A DNA stretch of 64,000 nucleotides, from assembly GCF_029867415.1 (NCBI RefSeq), contig NC_081186.1:110734128-110798127 (forward strand). The letters run 5' to 3'. A program made the translations under genes and the position numbers. The notes below the pieces were generated by a model. The model had not been told where the DNA came from. It searched no databases and saw nothing but the letters and a program-made list of their open reading frames with translations. This stretch comes from Vicia villosa (lineage: Eukaryota > Streptophyta > Magnoliopsida > Fabales > Fabaceae). Positions 10,974-21,512 of this stretch are shown here, one piece after another (positions within the stretch are counted from its first letter, which is position 1; each line of letters starts with the position of its first letter).

Positions 10974-12848
10974 ATGAGTGGAAGCAACTTGAATACCAAA
11001 CTTCCAGTTCTTGATGGTAAAAACTGGAATAGATGGATGATTAAAATGCGTGTATTATTTGGTGCTCAAGATGTTCTAGATCTTGTCACTGGAGGATATG
11101 TTCCGGTTGCAGCGGATGCAACGGAAGAACAAAAAAAAGCGCAGAGAGACACGAAGAAGAGAGACCAAAAGGCGTTGTTCTTCATCCATCAGTGTGTGGA
11201 TGTGAATGTGTTTGAGAAGATTGCTGATTCTATGACGTCAAAGGAGGCGTGGGATATACTGGTCAGGTGTTACAGTGGTGACGTATCAGTGAAGAAGGTG
11301 AAGCTTAAATCCCTGAGAAAGCAATATGAGAATCTCAACATGAAGAACAATGAGAAAGTCTCTGAGTATATCTCTAGAGTGATTTTGATCACTAATGAGA
11401 TGAAGGTTTGTGGAGAAACTCTTTATGAACAAGTAATCATAGAGAAGATATTGAGGTCACTTACTCCTCAATTTGATTACATTGTTGTAGCCATTGAACA
11501 TTCTAAAGATCTGGACACCATGAGAATAGAAGAGCTGCAAAGTAGTCTAGAGGCGCAAGAGTTGCGTCTGACTGAAAGAACTTCTGAGAGGGAAGTTGAG
11601 CAGACTCTGGAGGCTTATTTTGTCAAGAAGGACCAGAAGCTGAAAAAACATGGTAGGTCGTAGAAGTCGGAAGTCTTCTATTCTGATGAGGAGAAACATC
11701 ATAAGGGAAAGGAGAAGTATGACAAGAGAATGATTCAGTGTTACTGTTGTAATAGGTTTGGCCACTTTGCTAAAGATTGTTGGTCAAACAAATAAGAAGC
11801 AAAAATAGCCAGAGGAGATTCTGATGATGAACCTATGCTATTAATGGCTTATGAATCTGATGAGGAACCTGTGAGTTTGTCGTTTTCTAATGCTGAAGGG
11901 GAAGAAGATAACTCTGAATATTCTGAAGGAGTATTTTTATATGATTCAGAATCAGAAGATGACTTTGAAGATTCTGGAGAAGATTTTGAATCTGAGGTTT
12001 CTGAAGATGAGTCAGAGTTAGAAGATGACTCTGAAGCTGAAGACAAGTCAGAATCCGAAGGTGATTCTGAGTCTGAAGGAGAATCAGAAGATGAGTCAGA
12101 ACTTGAAAGTTCTGAAGAAGAGTTAGAGTCAGAAGATGAAGAATCTTCTGGAGACTCTGAAGATGAGTCAGATGGTGAATCTGATTCTGATCCAGATTTT
12201 GATGATGATCAAGAATTTGGTGGTGGTCATGCTTCTGGAAGGGAAAACTCTTAAGACATAGGTTCTGGAGGACAAGCTTCTAAAGATGATCATGTTTCTG
12301 GTGTTAATCATGACGTTGAAGGTGGAACTTCTGAAGGCGGAGCTTCTGAAGGTAGTCCAGCTTCTAACGGTGGTCATGGTTCTGAAAGAAAAGATTATGA
12401 AGTTAGACCTTATGAAGGCAGAGCTTCTGAAGGAGATCCAACTTCTAAAGGTGGTGGTTTTGAACAAGACCCAGAAGTTAACAAAGGTGGAACTTCTGGT
12501 GGTAGTCAAACTTCCGAAGAAAATCCAGATGGAGATATGGTTCCAGAATCAGAAGGAGATTCTGAACTATTGGGTATTGAAGAAGCACTCGAGAAGAAAG
12601 GTTGGCTGAATGCCATAAAAGAAGAACTTGGGGCTTTAGAAGGAAACAAGACTTGGAAGTTAACTAAGCTTCCAAAGGAGAAGAAAACCATCAGCGTCAT
12701 ATGGGTTTTCAAGGAGAAATCTGCATTTCTAAATGGAGTATCAGAAGTTGCACACTGTAGCAACCAGAAGAAACTTGCAGATGTTCTGATGAAGGATGTC
12801 AAAACTGAACACCTTATCCGTTTGAGGGATGGAGTAGATTTTGGCTAG
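10974..12848 (+). pseudogene. copia Gag joined in one frame to an acidic repeat and to the two ends of the RT/RNase H polyprotein
   Basis: A single frame of 625 codons is broken only by three stops (TAG 11,661, TAA 11,793, TAA 12,252). Residues 1-229 are a copia Gag of the UBN2/DUF4219 type. A CCHC zinc knuckle (CYCCNRFGHFAKDC) sits between the first two stops. An acidic Ser-Glu-Asp repeat domain (11,850-12,250) and a Gly/Ser-rich linker follow. The end (12,590-12,848) begins like the start of copia reverse transcriptase (WLNAIKEELGALEGNKTW) and passes directly into the last residues of the RNase H end (KKLADVLMKDVKTEH). So the pol gene carries a huge in-frame deletion. It is called a pseudogene because of the stops; the frame itself is conserved, so it was probably one protein until recently. 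Confidence 0.85.
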
Positions 12849-12870
12849 CTGAATATGAATTAAGGGATGG

Positions 12871-13259
12871 TATTGAAGAATAATTCAATATTCAGAAGAT
12901 GAGCATCAGAAGTTCTGATGTGGGCTGATCTTTTGATGGTTATTCAGAAGATGAGCATCAAAAGTTCTGATGTGGGTTGATCTTCTGATGGTTACTCAGA
13001 AGATGTTGTTGACTAGAAAATGTTATCTTTTGGGTCCCATTAGTTTAGTTGTTTAATAGTAAGGGTACTTTAGTATTTTGTAGTATTGTACTGTTTGTTT
13101 GTTCACTAAGTTTAGTCTGTTAGAGCTTAGGTGACAAATTTTCTTTTGTATAAATAGCCTTGTAGTAGCTATCATTTATTAACAACAACTTTATTCTCTC
13201 TCATTAATCTTTGCACCGTTATTCTCTTTGTCATCATCTTTATTCATTGTGCACCAACA
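12871..13259 (+). repeat. 3' LTR of the copia element
   Basis: Same structure as the 5' LTR, including the tandem U3 unit and the TA...CA ends. It lacks a roughly 9-bp piece and has a 4-bp insertion relative to the 5' copy. The polypurine tract before it is weak (AAGGGATGG). Confidence 0.93.
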
Positions 13260-13264
13260 AATTT

Positions 13265-14240
13265 TGACATGTTTTCTCTTTTAATGTAAATGCACTAAAA
13301 AGTATAAAAAAGTTTTATACTGTCATTCAGTAGAATTATTTTCTCTTTCATAAATAATTTGTAATGCTTTGTCTTATCTATCCTACTAATAAAATATAAT
13401 TTTGATGTTATATAAGATTTAGGGATCTATAGGAATAATCAAAAGTGAATTTTATATAATTAAAATATTTATTTTATGGATTTGAAAGTGTCAAAGTGAA
13501 AGAAAAAAATGATATTTGTGACTTAACTCTTAAGCAATTTAAAAATGATTTTTTTATTGGATGGTAAAAAATAAATGAATATCATTAAATTGAGTTGGTA
13601 CGTATGGATTCACTTAAAATTATATAGTTTTTTAAGATGCTAGGCTATATATATTTTTTATTCTTATAAAATTAAGGTTAAGACAAATGGTCTTGTATTA
13701 AGTTTGGTTCATAATACTTCCATAATAAAAACAATGTGTATATAAAAGTCTCTTTCCATAAAATTTAGAAGTTGAAGATTTTTAAAACAAATGATCTCAT
13801 CAGCGTTTAAATTTAGAAATTGAAACAAGAAGAAAGCCTAGACCTCAAACTCACGTTTTTCTAATAAATTTGTTTAAGGTTAGGAACTAGTATAATCTAA
13901 ACTCATTCAGTGCCAAAAGAAACAAACATCCAATAAATGTCGTAACTAAAAACTAAATTAATAAGAAATAATAATTTTTTAAATCTGAAATAAATTCATT
14001 TAACCGACAAGTTGCCTTGTTTCAAAGATAATCGTTTTCGAAATGCAATATATAGAACAATCAATACAACACACCCCCATGCTCAACAGACATGATCAAT
14101 ACTACTAAACAACCACATGCACCTCGCATATATACATGAAACTTATCTGCTAAGATAATACATCCTACAAGATGAAACATGTATACCCTAGCGGTTGTCT
14201 CATACATAGACTACTCAGCCATCTCTACATACCTATCTCG
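13265..14240. other. AT-rich flank with a second partial MITE-like piece; otherwise nothing recognised
   Basis: Bases 13,285-13,345 repeat the piece seen left of the copia element. The rest (to about 14,240) shows no frame or repeat I can name. Its right part may be decayed pol sequence of the Ty3 element that follows. Confidence 0.4.
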
Positions 14241-14502
14241 AAAGCTTACACATGGTTTTATTAGTCCTTATCAGATCCTTATAAGAGTTGGTGAAGTTGT
14301 CTATCGAGTTGCCTTACCACTACCATAGTGTCTTTCATATTTCTCAACTTCGTAAGTATGTTCTTGATCCATCCCATATGATTCAATTGAATGATGTACA
14401 AGTGAGAGATAACTTGACTTATGAAATATCACCCTTGCAAATTGAATAACGAGAATCGAAACACTTGAGAGGTAAAAAGATCTCTTTAATTAAGGTGGTA
14501 TG
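14241..14502 (+). pseudogene. Ty3/gypsy integrase C-terminal remnant, left half
   Basis: In one frame near 14,241-14,320 the translation gives KLTHGFISPYQILIRVGEVVYRVALP in two blocks, and then the Q-L-R-K-Y region. After a small disruption come VQVRDNLTYEISP, HLRGKKISLIKVVW, which end exactly at 14,502. This is the well-conserved C-terminal end of Ty3/gypsy integrase. The next codons (W-G-G-P-T) are found 3.1 kb away at 17,637, on the other side of the inserted solo LTR. Stops and a frameshift show it is dead. Confidence 0.8.
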
Positions 14503-15167
14503 TGTAACACTCCGATTTTATTTTAAGTATATTGTGTGATTGTATATGTTTGTTGGTGATTGGATGTGTTAGAGGAGTTCCTGGGTGTAGGGTGGTAGCC
14601 TTAGAAATATACACTGAAATGTGTAAGGAGTGTTTGAGTAAAAATGCAGAGATGTGGGAGTGGTAGGAGTAGCTAGAACTAATTATTATTAGTTAATTAT
14701 AATTATTTTGATTACTTGCGTTATAATTTAGTTGGATAATATTTATTTTAATTAGTTGGAATAAGATATTAATTAAAAATAATATTATAATAAAATAAGA
14801 AAATCGGGATTAGTGAGGAAGAACTGTCGGTACATAAAAAAAGAAGAAGAAAAAGGCTAGGGCATAGAAGAAGATGAACCTCTAATAGAGAAACTTCAAA
14901 GCTCAACATATAAGATAAGGGTGGGACTTTCCCTTGTATAAGTGATTGTATGATAACATATGGGCGGGTGTTTGATGTGTGATGATGTTATTGTATTGTA
15001 AGTATGGATGAATTGGGTGTTTGGTGAATGATTGGAATGTTATGTATTGTTGGAAATCTGAATGTGGAACTTGGGTAAATAATATTTCACGAAAATTGGG
15101 GTTTTGGGAATATTTTGGAACTAGTTTTCATAACATAAAAACTGCAAAAAATTGTCATTGTCTCAGT

Positions 15168-15405
15168 GGTAATCGGTTAAAGGTTTTGGTGTAACCAGTT
15201 ACGCCTAAGATATTTTTTCAGAAAACTCAATTTTTTGTACGTGTAACCGGTTATCAGTTTTGGTGTAACCGATTACACAGTCTAAAAACATAAAAACTGA
15301 GCATTTTTGGAAGGTGTAGCCGGTTACAAATTTTTGCATAACCGGTTACAACTAAAAAAATTTTTTACTCTTTATTTTTGGAATTGGTGTAACCGGTTAA
15401 CATGG
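15168..15405. repeat. array of degenerate GTAACCGGTTAC palindromes inside the solo LTR
   Basis: At least seven copies or half-copies of the 12-bp palindrome GTAACCGGTTAC occur in 240 bases (for example near 15,172, 15,192, 15,242, 15,268, 15,317, 15,342, 15,390). They are usually preceded by TTTTGGT or TTTTTGC. Such spaced palindromes look like protein binding sites. The word AACCGGTT is a Grainyhead/CP2-type core in animals, but no plant factor can be named from sequence. Confidence 0.75.
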
Positions 15406-15897
15406 CTATGTCAGAATTAAATAAATTCATAACTTGAGTTTCAGGTGTCCGATTGAGGCGTCGTTCGAAGCGTTAGGAAGCTGATGCAACTTACTTTATT
15501 TTTAAAATAGTCTTGGTGTTTGGAAATGAATATTTGCTACATGATAGTGATGAAGCGTGTAGTTTGGGTGTCGTGGTGTGATAACTGTGTATGAACTGTA
15601 TGTTGGTGCATGATATTTTACTGTGATGCTTTTGTTGAATGCTTGTAACATGTATGGTGTTTTGGTGGCTGATGCTGGTGTAGTACATTGATTAAGGTAA
15701 ATATCAATGTGCATAATTGTTGTTGTTGCATGTCATTCATGAATCATGTAGCATGGTGTTTGGACGATGGTAAGCTTTTGGTGAGCCTCAATTATATGGT
15801 GAGGATTGAGTGCGAGTAGTTGATTCCAGGTGGGGATCGGTGATGGTAACGATATTTTGGCGTGCTCTGATTCTATGGCGGAGATCGGGAGTGAAAT

Positions 15898-17075
15898 TGT
15901 AATACCCTACCAATATGTGTCTAGAATCATATTAGCAGAATACTAATAACTGGTACTGAGTACATACAAAAGTCAGGAGTAATAAAATAAGATGTATACA
16001 TTTGAAAATCATCTCGAAGATGGATACAATTGATATATCTATACAATGATAATAATACACAGCGGAAGAAAAGATCAGGCACAGTCTTCACGGCATCCGG
16101 TCAAAAGCTCTTGATCCAAGCATCTAGTAAAACTCGATCTTGCACGGTACCTGAAAAAAATAAGATGAATGGGGTGAGATTACTAAATCTCAGTGAGTTC
16201 CCCTATCTAATGTACCTAATATCCGAACATGTGATATGTTCTCAGAATATCTAATCGGATGGTCAGTGGACATTCAATCGTGGTGCTACGAGTTGACATG
16301 CTTTCCTGTACTGGATAGTGAGGAAACCTTAGGATCTGACATGGATCTGTAGTTGATGTATGTACCCCGTAGAGCCGAGAGAACCCATAAGATAGGGGAA
16401 CTCACTGAGATTTAGTAATCTCACCCCATTCATCTTATTTTTTTCAGGTACCGTGCAAGATCGAGTTTTACTAGATGCTTGGATCAAGAGCTTTTGACCG
16501 GATGCCGTGAAGACTGTGCCTGATCTTTTCTTCCGCTGTGTATTATTATCATTGTATAGATATATCAATTGTATCCATCTTCGAGATGATTTTCAAATGT
16601 ATACATCTTATTTTATTACTCCTGACTTTTGTATGTACTCAGTACCAGTTATTAGTATTCTGCTAATATGATTCTAGACACATATTGGTAGGGTATTACA
16701 GTTGGAAAAAGGAATATCAGGTTAACATCCATTCATATCTCTTGGTTTAGGTATCCTAAGGTTCACCTTACCATACTCACTGAGATTTAGTAATCTCACC
16801 CCATTCATCTTATTTTTTTCAGGTACCGTGCAAGATCGAGTTTTACTAGATGCTTGGATCAAGAGCTTTTGACCGGATGCCGTGAAGACTGTGCCTGATC
16901 TTTTCTTCCGCTGTGTATTATTATCATTGTATAGATATATCAATTGTATCCATCTTCGAGATGATTTTCAAATGTATACATCTTATTTTATTACTCCTGA
17001 CTTTTGTATGTACTCAGTACCAGTTATTAGTATTCTGCTAATATGATTCTAGACACATATTGGTAGGGTATTACA
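15898..17075. mobile_element. palindromic element with LTR-like ends and 5-bp target duplication
   Basis: The element starts TGTAATACCCTACC and ends GGTAGGGTATTACA, with GAAAT directly before (15,893-15,897) and after (17,076-17,080). Arm A (15,898-16,208) is the exact inverse of arm B (16,390-16,700) over 311 bp, separated by a 181-bp loop. A third copy C (16,775-17,075, 301 bp) repeats B in direct orientation after a 74-bp spacer. By eye all three copies are identical; they even contain the same 56-residue meaningless frame. A 5-bp duplication and TG...CA ends point to LTR-retrotransposon integrase. The inward structure is that of a foldback element. Confidence 0.85.
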
Positions 17076-17107
17076 GAAATGAATGTGAGAGTTCATATTT
17101 GGTATCA

Positions 17108-17131
17108 TGTGTGTGTGTGTGCGCGCGCGTT
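17108..17131. repeat. alternating (GT)n(GC)n tract
   Basis: A run of GT followed by GC dinucleotides inside the solo LTR, a purine-pyrimidine alternation that can adopt Z-DNA. Confidence 0.8.
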
Positions 17132-17636
17132 GTTGATTGGATAATCATATATGTGATATTGGTGTGTCTGCATATTATTATGCAATTCCATTATATGATT
17201 GTGAATTCTCACCCCTTTTGTTTGAATGTTGCCTTCACATGTGCATTGTGCAGATAACGCGTAATATAGGGGTGGTTGAGTCGGTGTCTGCTCTGATATG
17301 TAACACTGAGGGGGTTGAGAGCGCTTGTTTCTTTATTTTATGTTCGGTGGAGATGGTTATGTTATTCTTCTATGGTTGACAATTTTTTATATTTACTTTC
17401 TTATTATGTATGTTGGAGGATTCAAAACGAATAAGTTGTTTAATGTTTTTCGCTGCTAATATAATGTTGAAGTTTAGACTTATAGCATGAGTTGTTATGT
17501 TTTAAATACATGTGTTACATATCTTATTGTATGATTTGGTTGGTTGCAGTTGAACGTGACATCCTAATTGCTTAATTGTTTTAATTTACTCGGATTTTTA
17601 TTTTTAAAATTTTGCCGGGAATTTTAGGGTTTTACA

Positions 17637-17760
17637 GTATGGGGAGGACCTACTGAGGGGACATGGTGTGGGAAGTGGAGAGCCAGATGAGGAAGTCTTG
17701 TTCAGAGTTGTTCCTTTCAGGTGAATTTTTTAGAGTGGAAAGTTTTAAGTGGGTGAGGGT
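17637..17760 (+). pseudogene. Ty3/gypsy integrase end, right half, up to the 3' LTR
   Basis: The frame continues the motif interrupted at 14,502: GGPTEG, then after a one-base shift WEVESQMRKS and ELFLSG, the usual end of a gypsy polyprotein. A G-rich stretch (GTGGGTGAGGGT) directly before 17,761 fits a polypurine tract. This joins the pieces into one broken element. Confidence 0.75.
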
Positions 17761-19681
17761 TGTAGCACCCTGGTTTTTATTATAGTATTTTTATTTGATT
17801 TTTTAGAGTGTCCTTGATTTAATTAATTATTATTATATAAATTAATGAGGATTGGTAAAATTTAATTATATTTTAATATTCAAATTAGTGGAGAATGTGA
17901 GGGGTTTTGGGTGATAAAATAAAATTTAATTAAATATAAAGAGGAAAGTGGAGTTATTGAGAAATGAGGGAAATAGTAGAAATTATAAAAATAAAATAAA
18001 TTAGGTTTCATTTAAATAAAAGAGAAGAGTAGAGGAACGTAGAGTTTTGGTGAAATAAAGAGTAAGAAGAGGAGAGAGTAAACCCTAGCAAACAAAGTGA
18101 AAAAGAGGAGAGTTTCCATAGCCAAAGTCTTCAAAGTTTCAAGCTTTTCTGCATAATCGAGGTAAGGGGGATTGTTTGATGTATTTGTGTTTAAGCATGG
18201 GGGATAGTGGGGAACCCTTTTTCTTTTCTTTCTTTTCTTTTTCTTCATTGATGTGGAATTTGAACCTTGAGATGGTTTGTGAAAAACATATCTATATTGT
18301 TATTATATAATTCTGAATTATGATCTTTTAATGATGCAATTTATGTGAATATATGTGTTCAATTCGGAATTTTGGTGTTTATGAATATATGTGAGGATTT
18401 GTTGAACATGATGATGATTTCATGATTATTCGATAATATCTATGTTAAATGTTATATTGTTCGTGTATGGTGATTTTTATGCGTGTGGGGTTGTATGTGG
18501 CTCAAATGTTGAGATTTGGAAGTGTTGCGATGGTGAAATCGTAGATTGTTGTGTTTTTCCAAGAAATGAAGGGCTTCACTAGGTTCACGGTGAGACCGTC
18601 ATCGCGCTAGAGAAGGAGACGAGCTTGAACTAACTGACGGGAGTCAGAAAGGCGACGGTCCAACCGTCAGTATTTTGCGACGAACGCCTTCGTCTAAATG
18701 TCAGTTCCTGATGGGCGGACTGGCCAAGAAGGTGCCTGCGAGAAGTTGACCGTCAACCTTATGATAAATTTTTTGGACATTCGACTCAATTTCTTGAGCA
18801 GTTTATGATTTTCTAGTTTGTTGATTGTTGTTCGATAAGGATTGAAAAGAAAAGTGTTTTTGAGTTATTATGATTGAGTAAATTGACTAATGCTTCATGA
18901 TGAGGAATGGTTGATGTTGAGATAATTAGGTTCGATGGAACTAATGATGTGGTCATAAAACAGAAATAATTGTTGACGATGTATGTTAGGTTCAAGAGGA
19001 ACTAGTGACGAGTATAGAAATTGGAGGCTTGGATGAGAATTGCTTATTTCTTGTAGCATTCAGTCATCATGTATATTGGAGCTTGGCATGACTTTGGTCC
19101 AGTGACGAGTAGGACTTCGGTCCAGAGAAGAGATGGATACCTAAGTATCATACCTCTGAATATTCTATAGATTAGTACCACATGAATGGGAGTGAAGTAA
19201 ATGAACATTGAATATCTAATTGCATATGTTAATTGATTATTTTCTGTCGTTGGATTGTATGATTGATTTAATTAAGATTATTGAATTATCTTTGTTGTTT
19301 TATACACCGCTAATATATGGAATATATTATCACCCCTTTTTCCATGTTGTTCTATTTGTATGCATGCAAGTTCTCAATTAGAGACTGGTGAGCATTAGTT
19401 GTCGCTTATTTTGAATGATGGCATAGTTGGCCTCTTTACTGCTTTAATTTATATTTTGTTCACCGTACCTTTGTAGGTTGTTTAGTTTTCCGTTGTGTCG
19501 CTCTGATAGTGTAAATTGGGTTGTGAATACCCTATTTAATTGAATGTTTTATGTTATAAATGAAGTTTGATTTTCATTTATGAAATAATTTGATAATGTT
19601 TCTCAAATGTAGCACCTTTCATATCTTTATATTTTCTTCGCATGTTTTATAAATTATATATTCGGGATTTATGGTGTTACA
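17761..19681 (+). repeat. 3' LTR of the broken Ty3/gypsy element
   Basis: It starts TGTAGCACCCTGG right after the purine tract and ends GGTGTTACA at 19,681, length 1921. No coding potential. The sequence after it (CGTGT) is not repeated before it, as expected if this is the 3' LTR of an element whose 5' LTR is lost. It is inserted in, or next to, a MULE transposase relic that starts at once at 19,682. Confidence 0.75.
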
Positions 19682-20749
19682 CGTGTTCGAGACAACAAGG
19701 CAGTAAGAGGACCAACGTATGAGATGTAACAAATGTTAAAGTTTTTGGAAGATGAAAACTATATTTTGAGGTACATAGTATGTGAGGATAAAGTCACCGT
19801 TCGAGATATATTTTGGAGTCTTCTCGATTTCGTGAAGTTGTTCAACACCTTTTGCTTCGTGCTCATAATTGACTCAACTTACAAAACAAACAAGTATAGA
19901 CTCCCACTCTTAGAAATTGTTGGTGTTACTTCTACGAAGATGACGTATTAAGTCGCTTTTGCATTTTTGAAATCCAAAAAAGAGGACAATGTTACATGGA
20001 CTTTGAAAATGTGCAAGACTATGTTGAAGGACCAAGAAAAGATGCCACAAGTCATAATCACCGATCGCGACACCATACTGATGAATTCGGTTGTAACGGT
20101 GTTTCCTACATCGTCCGCATTACTTTGTAAGTATCACATAAAAATGTTAGAAGTCGAATAACACTTGTTGTTAGCACCGATTAAATCAATGGTGAAGATG
20201 GAAAAATAGTCAAACCTAGTGTGATTATGAAAAAGATAATGGATGCATGGAATAGTATAATAAATTCTTCCATAAAAGAATTATAGGTCGAATATGTTCT
20301 ACATTTTAGAAGTGTGTGTCTATGTGTGTGTGATGCGATATATTCAAATTTGCTGAAATATGTTGAGGACACGATTTTGGATCACGTTAAAGAGAATATT
20401 GTTTGTGCATGGACCAATCAGATTCGATACTTTGGCAATATAACAACTAACAATGTTGAATTTGAACATGCTAGACTAAAGAATTTGTTGAAAAACAATA
20501 AATTTAATTTTTGTCGAGATTGGGACGCCATTAACCAAATGCTCAAAAACCAACATAATGATACATACATCTTTTGGTCGGAGCATTATTATGTTAGAAC
20601 ACCAACTCAAAGACAACATCCTTTATTCACAGTTGATTGACAATGTATCTCAGACGACATTGAATTTTATTTTTCACAAAGTCAAGCAAGCGAATAAAAT
20701 GAATTCAGAAAACTCAAAGAGGGATGTACTCTTGAAAAGACTAATTTAA
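19682..20749 (+). pseudogene. Mutator-like (MULE) transposase relic
   Basis: The translation reads DKVTVRDIFWS, then FVLIIDSTYKTNKYRLPLLE, then VIITDRD, then LLCKYHI. These are the core blocks of the MULE transposase domain, including the catalytic D of DSTYK and of TDRD. After a frameshift near 20,165-20,310 it goes on with IRYFGNITTNNVEFEHARLK and RDWDAINQML, the conserved end. Stops at 19,949 and 20,159 interrupt the first frame. The N-terminal part is missing because the Ty3 LTR abuts it. Confidence 0.85.
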
Positions 20750-20802
20750 CAAATCAAACTCAAAGGGGGATGTACTCTTGAAAAGACTAATTTAACAAAT
20801 CA
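20711..20802. repeat. 46-bp tandem duplication
   Basis: Two units at 20,711-20,756 and 20,757-20,802, starting AACTCAAAG and ending AACAAATCA, almost identical. It lies at the end of the MULE relic. Confidence 0.85.
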
Positions 20803-21512
20803 AACGCATCCTAAAAGTACATCCACCATAATTTTGTTGAGACAAGAAATATTAGAAAAAACAATTATTATTTTTTTAAGAATAAAAAATATTTAATATT
20901 TTTTTCTTAAGTTTTTAGAAACAAAGTGGGAGAAAAGGTATTAAGTGAGTTAATGGAGGGAAGAAAAGAAAGATGAACAAAACAAAATAGTTTGAATAAA
21001 AGAGAATGATGAGAAGAGTAACACAACTATGCACCTGCTCATTACTTCATACTGACCCATTGACCATTATTATTCCATTCATGAACATGCTCATGTAACT
21101 CAAATCAAATATATAGATCATTTAAAGAGGAACTGAAAAATGCAAGCAGATCGATCTCGAATCAAGGACAGATCAATTCATTTGTGTAAATAAATAGGTT
21201 GAATCCAAATCCTTAAAACTAATGTGGAAATGAAAAGACAAACCCAAATTACATCTAACGTTATTTTATGACAATTTCATTAATAAGCTGTGTAACAATG
21301 TTAAAAAGTTGATCAATAAAAATATCCTGCATGTTCTAAAACAAGTACCTAGTACTGTAAAACTCAACCTCACAAATCTGTAACATGGTAAAATTTCTAA
21401 ATTCTGAACCTAAGCCAGTGTAATGTCTACTTTGAATTATGATAAAAGGAGGTACACATCATCATCATCATCATCATCGTCTTCTCTTTCAAAAGTTAAT
21501 CCTCCTTGCCAC
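20803..21512. other. 3' flank of the nucleotidyltransferase gene
   Basis: AT-rich. Bases 21,457-21,480 hold a short ATC repeat in the probable 3' UTR. Nothing else recognised. Confidence 0.4.

Larger units (their letters stand above)
10393..13259 (+). mobile_element. non-autonomous Ty1/copia LTR retrotransposon, complete with LTRs and target duplication
   Basis: LTRs at 10,393-10,786 and 12,871-13,259 flank an initiator-tRNA-Met-type primer site (TGGTATCTAGAGC) and a 1875-nt reading frame. AATTT occurs directly before (10,388-10,392) and directly after (13,260-13,264) the element, a perfect 5-bp target duplication. The internal region is only about 2.1 kb; protease, integrase and most of reverse transcriptase are absent. 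The element therefore needs another copia element to move. By eye the LTRs differ by about 17 substitutions, nearly all transitions, and two small indels. This is a fairly old insertion with mutations of the methylated-cytosine type. Confidence 0.95.
14503..17636 (+). mobile_element. solo LTR with 5-bp target duplication, inserted in a Ty3/gypsy integrase
   Basis: It starts TGTAACACTCCGATTT and ends TTTTAGGGTTTTACA. GTATG stands on both sides (14,498-14,502 and 17,637-17,641). Taking out the nested insertion (15,898-17,075 plus its duplication) leaves about 1.95 kb without coding potential, which suits a long gypsy-type LTR left after LTR-LTR recombination. The insertion lies inside the codons for the integrase VVWGGPT motif. 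Both flanks of that motif are readable, which confirms the ends. Orientation is assumed from TG...CA only and could be the reverse. Confidence 0.85.

Noticed and set aside
12268..12609. Long frames on the minus strand and in other phases across the copia acidic region
   Set aside because: They arise from the low-complexity GAAGAT/TCTGAA repeats. Only the plus-strand frame in phase with Gag has domain logic.
16030..16943. Three open frames with the same 56-residue start
   Set aside because: They are the same meaningless frame in the three copies of the palindromic element; the translation shows no motif.
17761..19681. Second solo LTR with target duplication
   Set aside because: Flanks AGGGT and CGTGT do not match. 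The purine tract and integrase end before it fit a 3' LTR of a broken element better.
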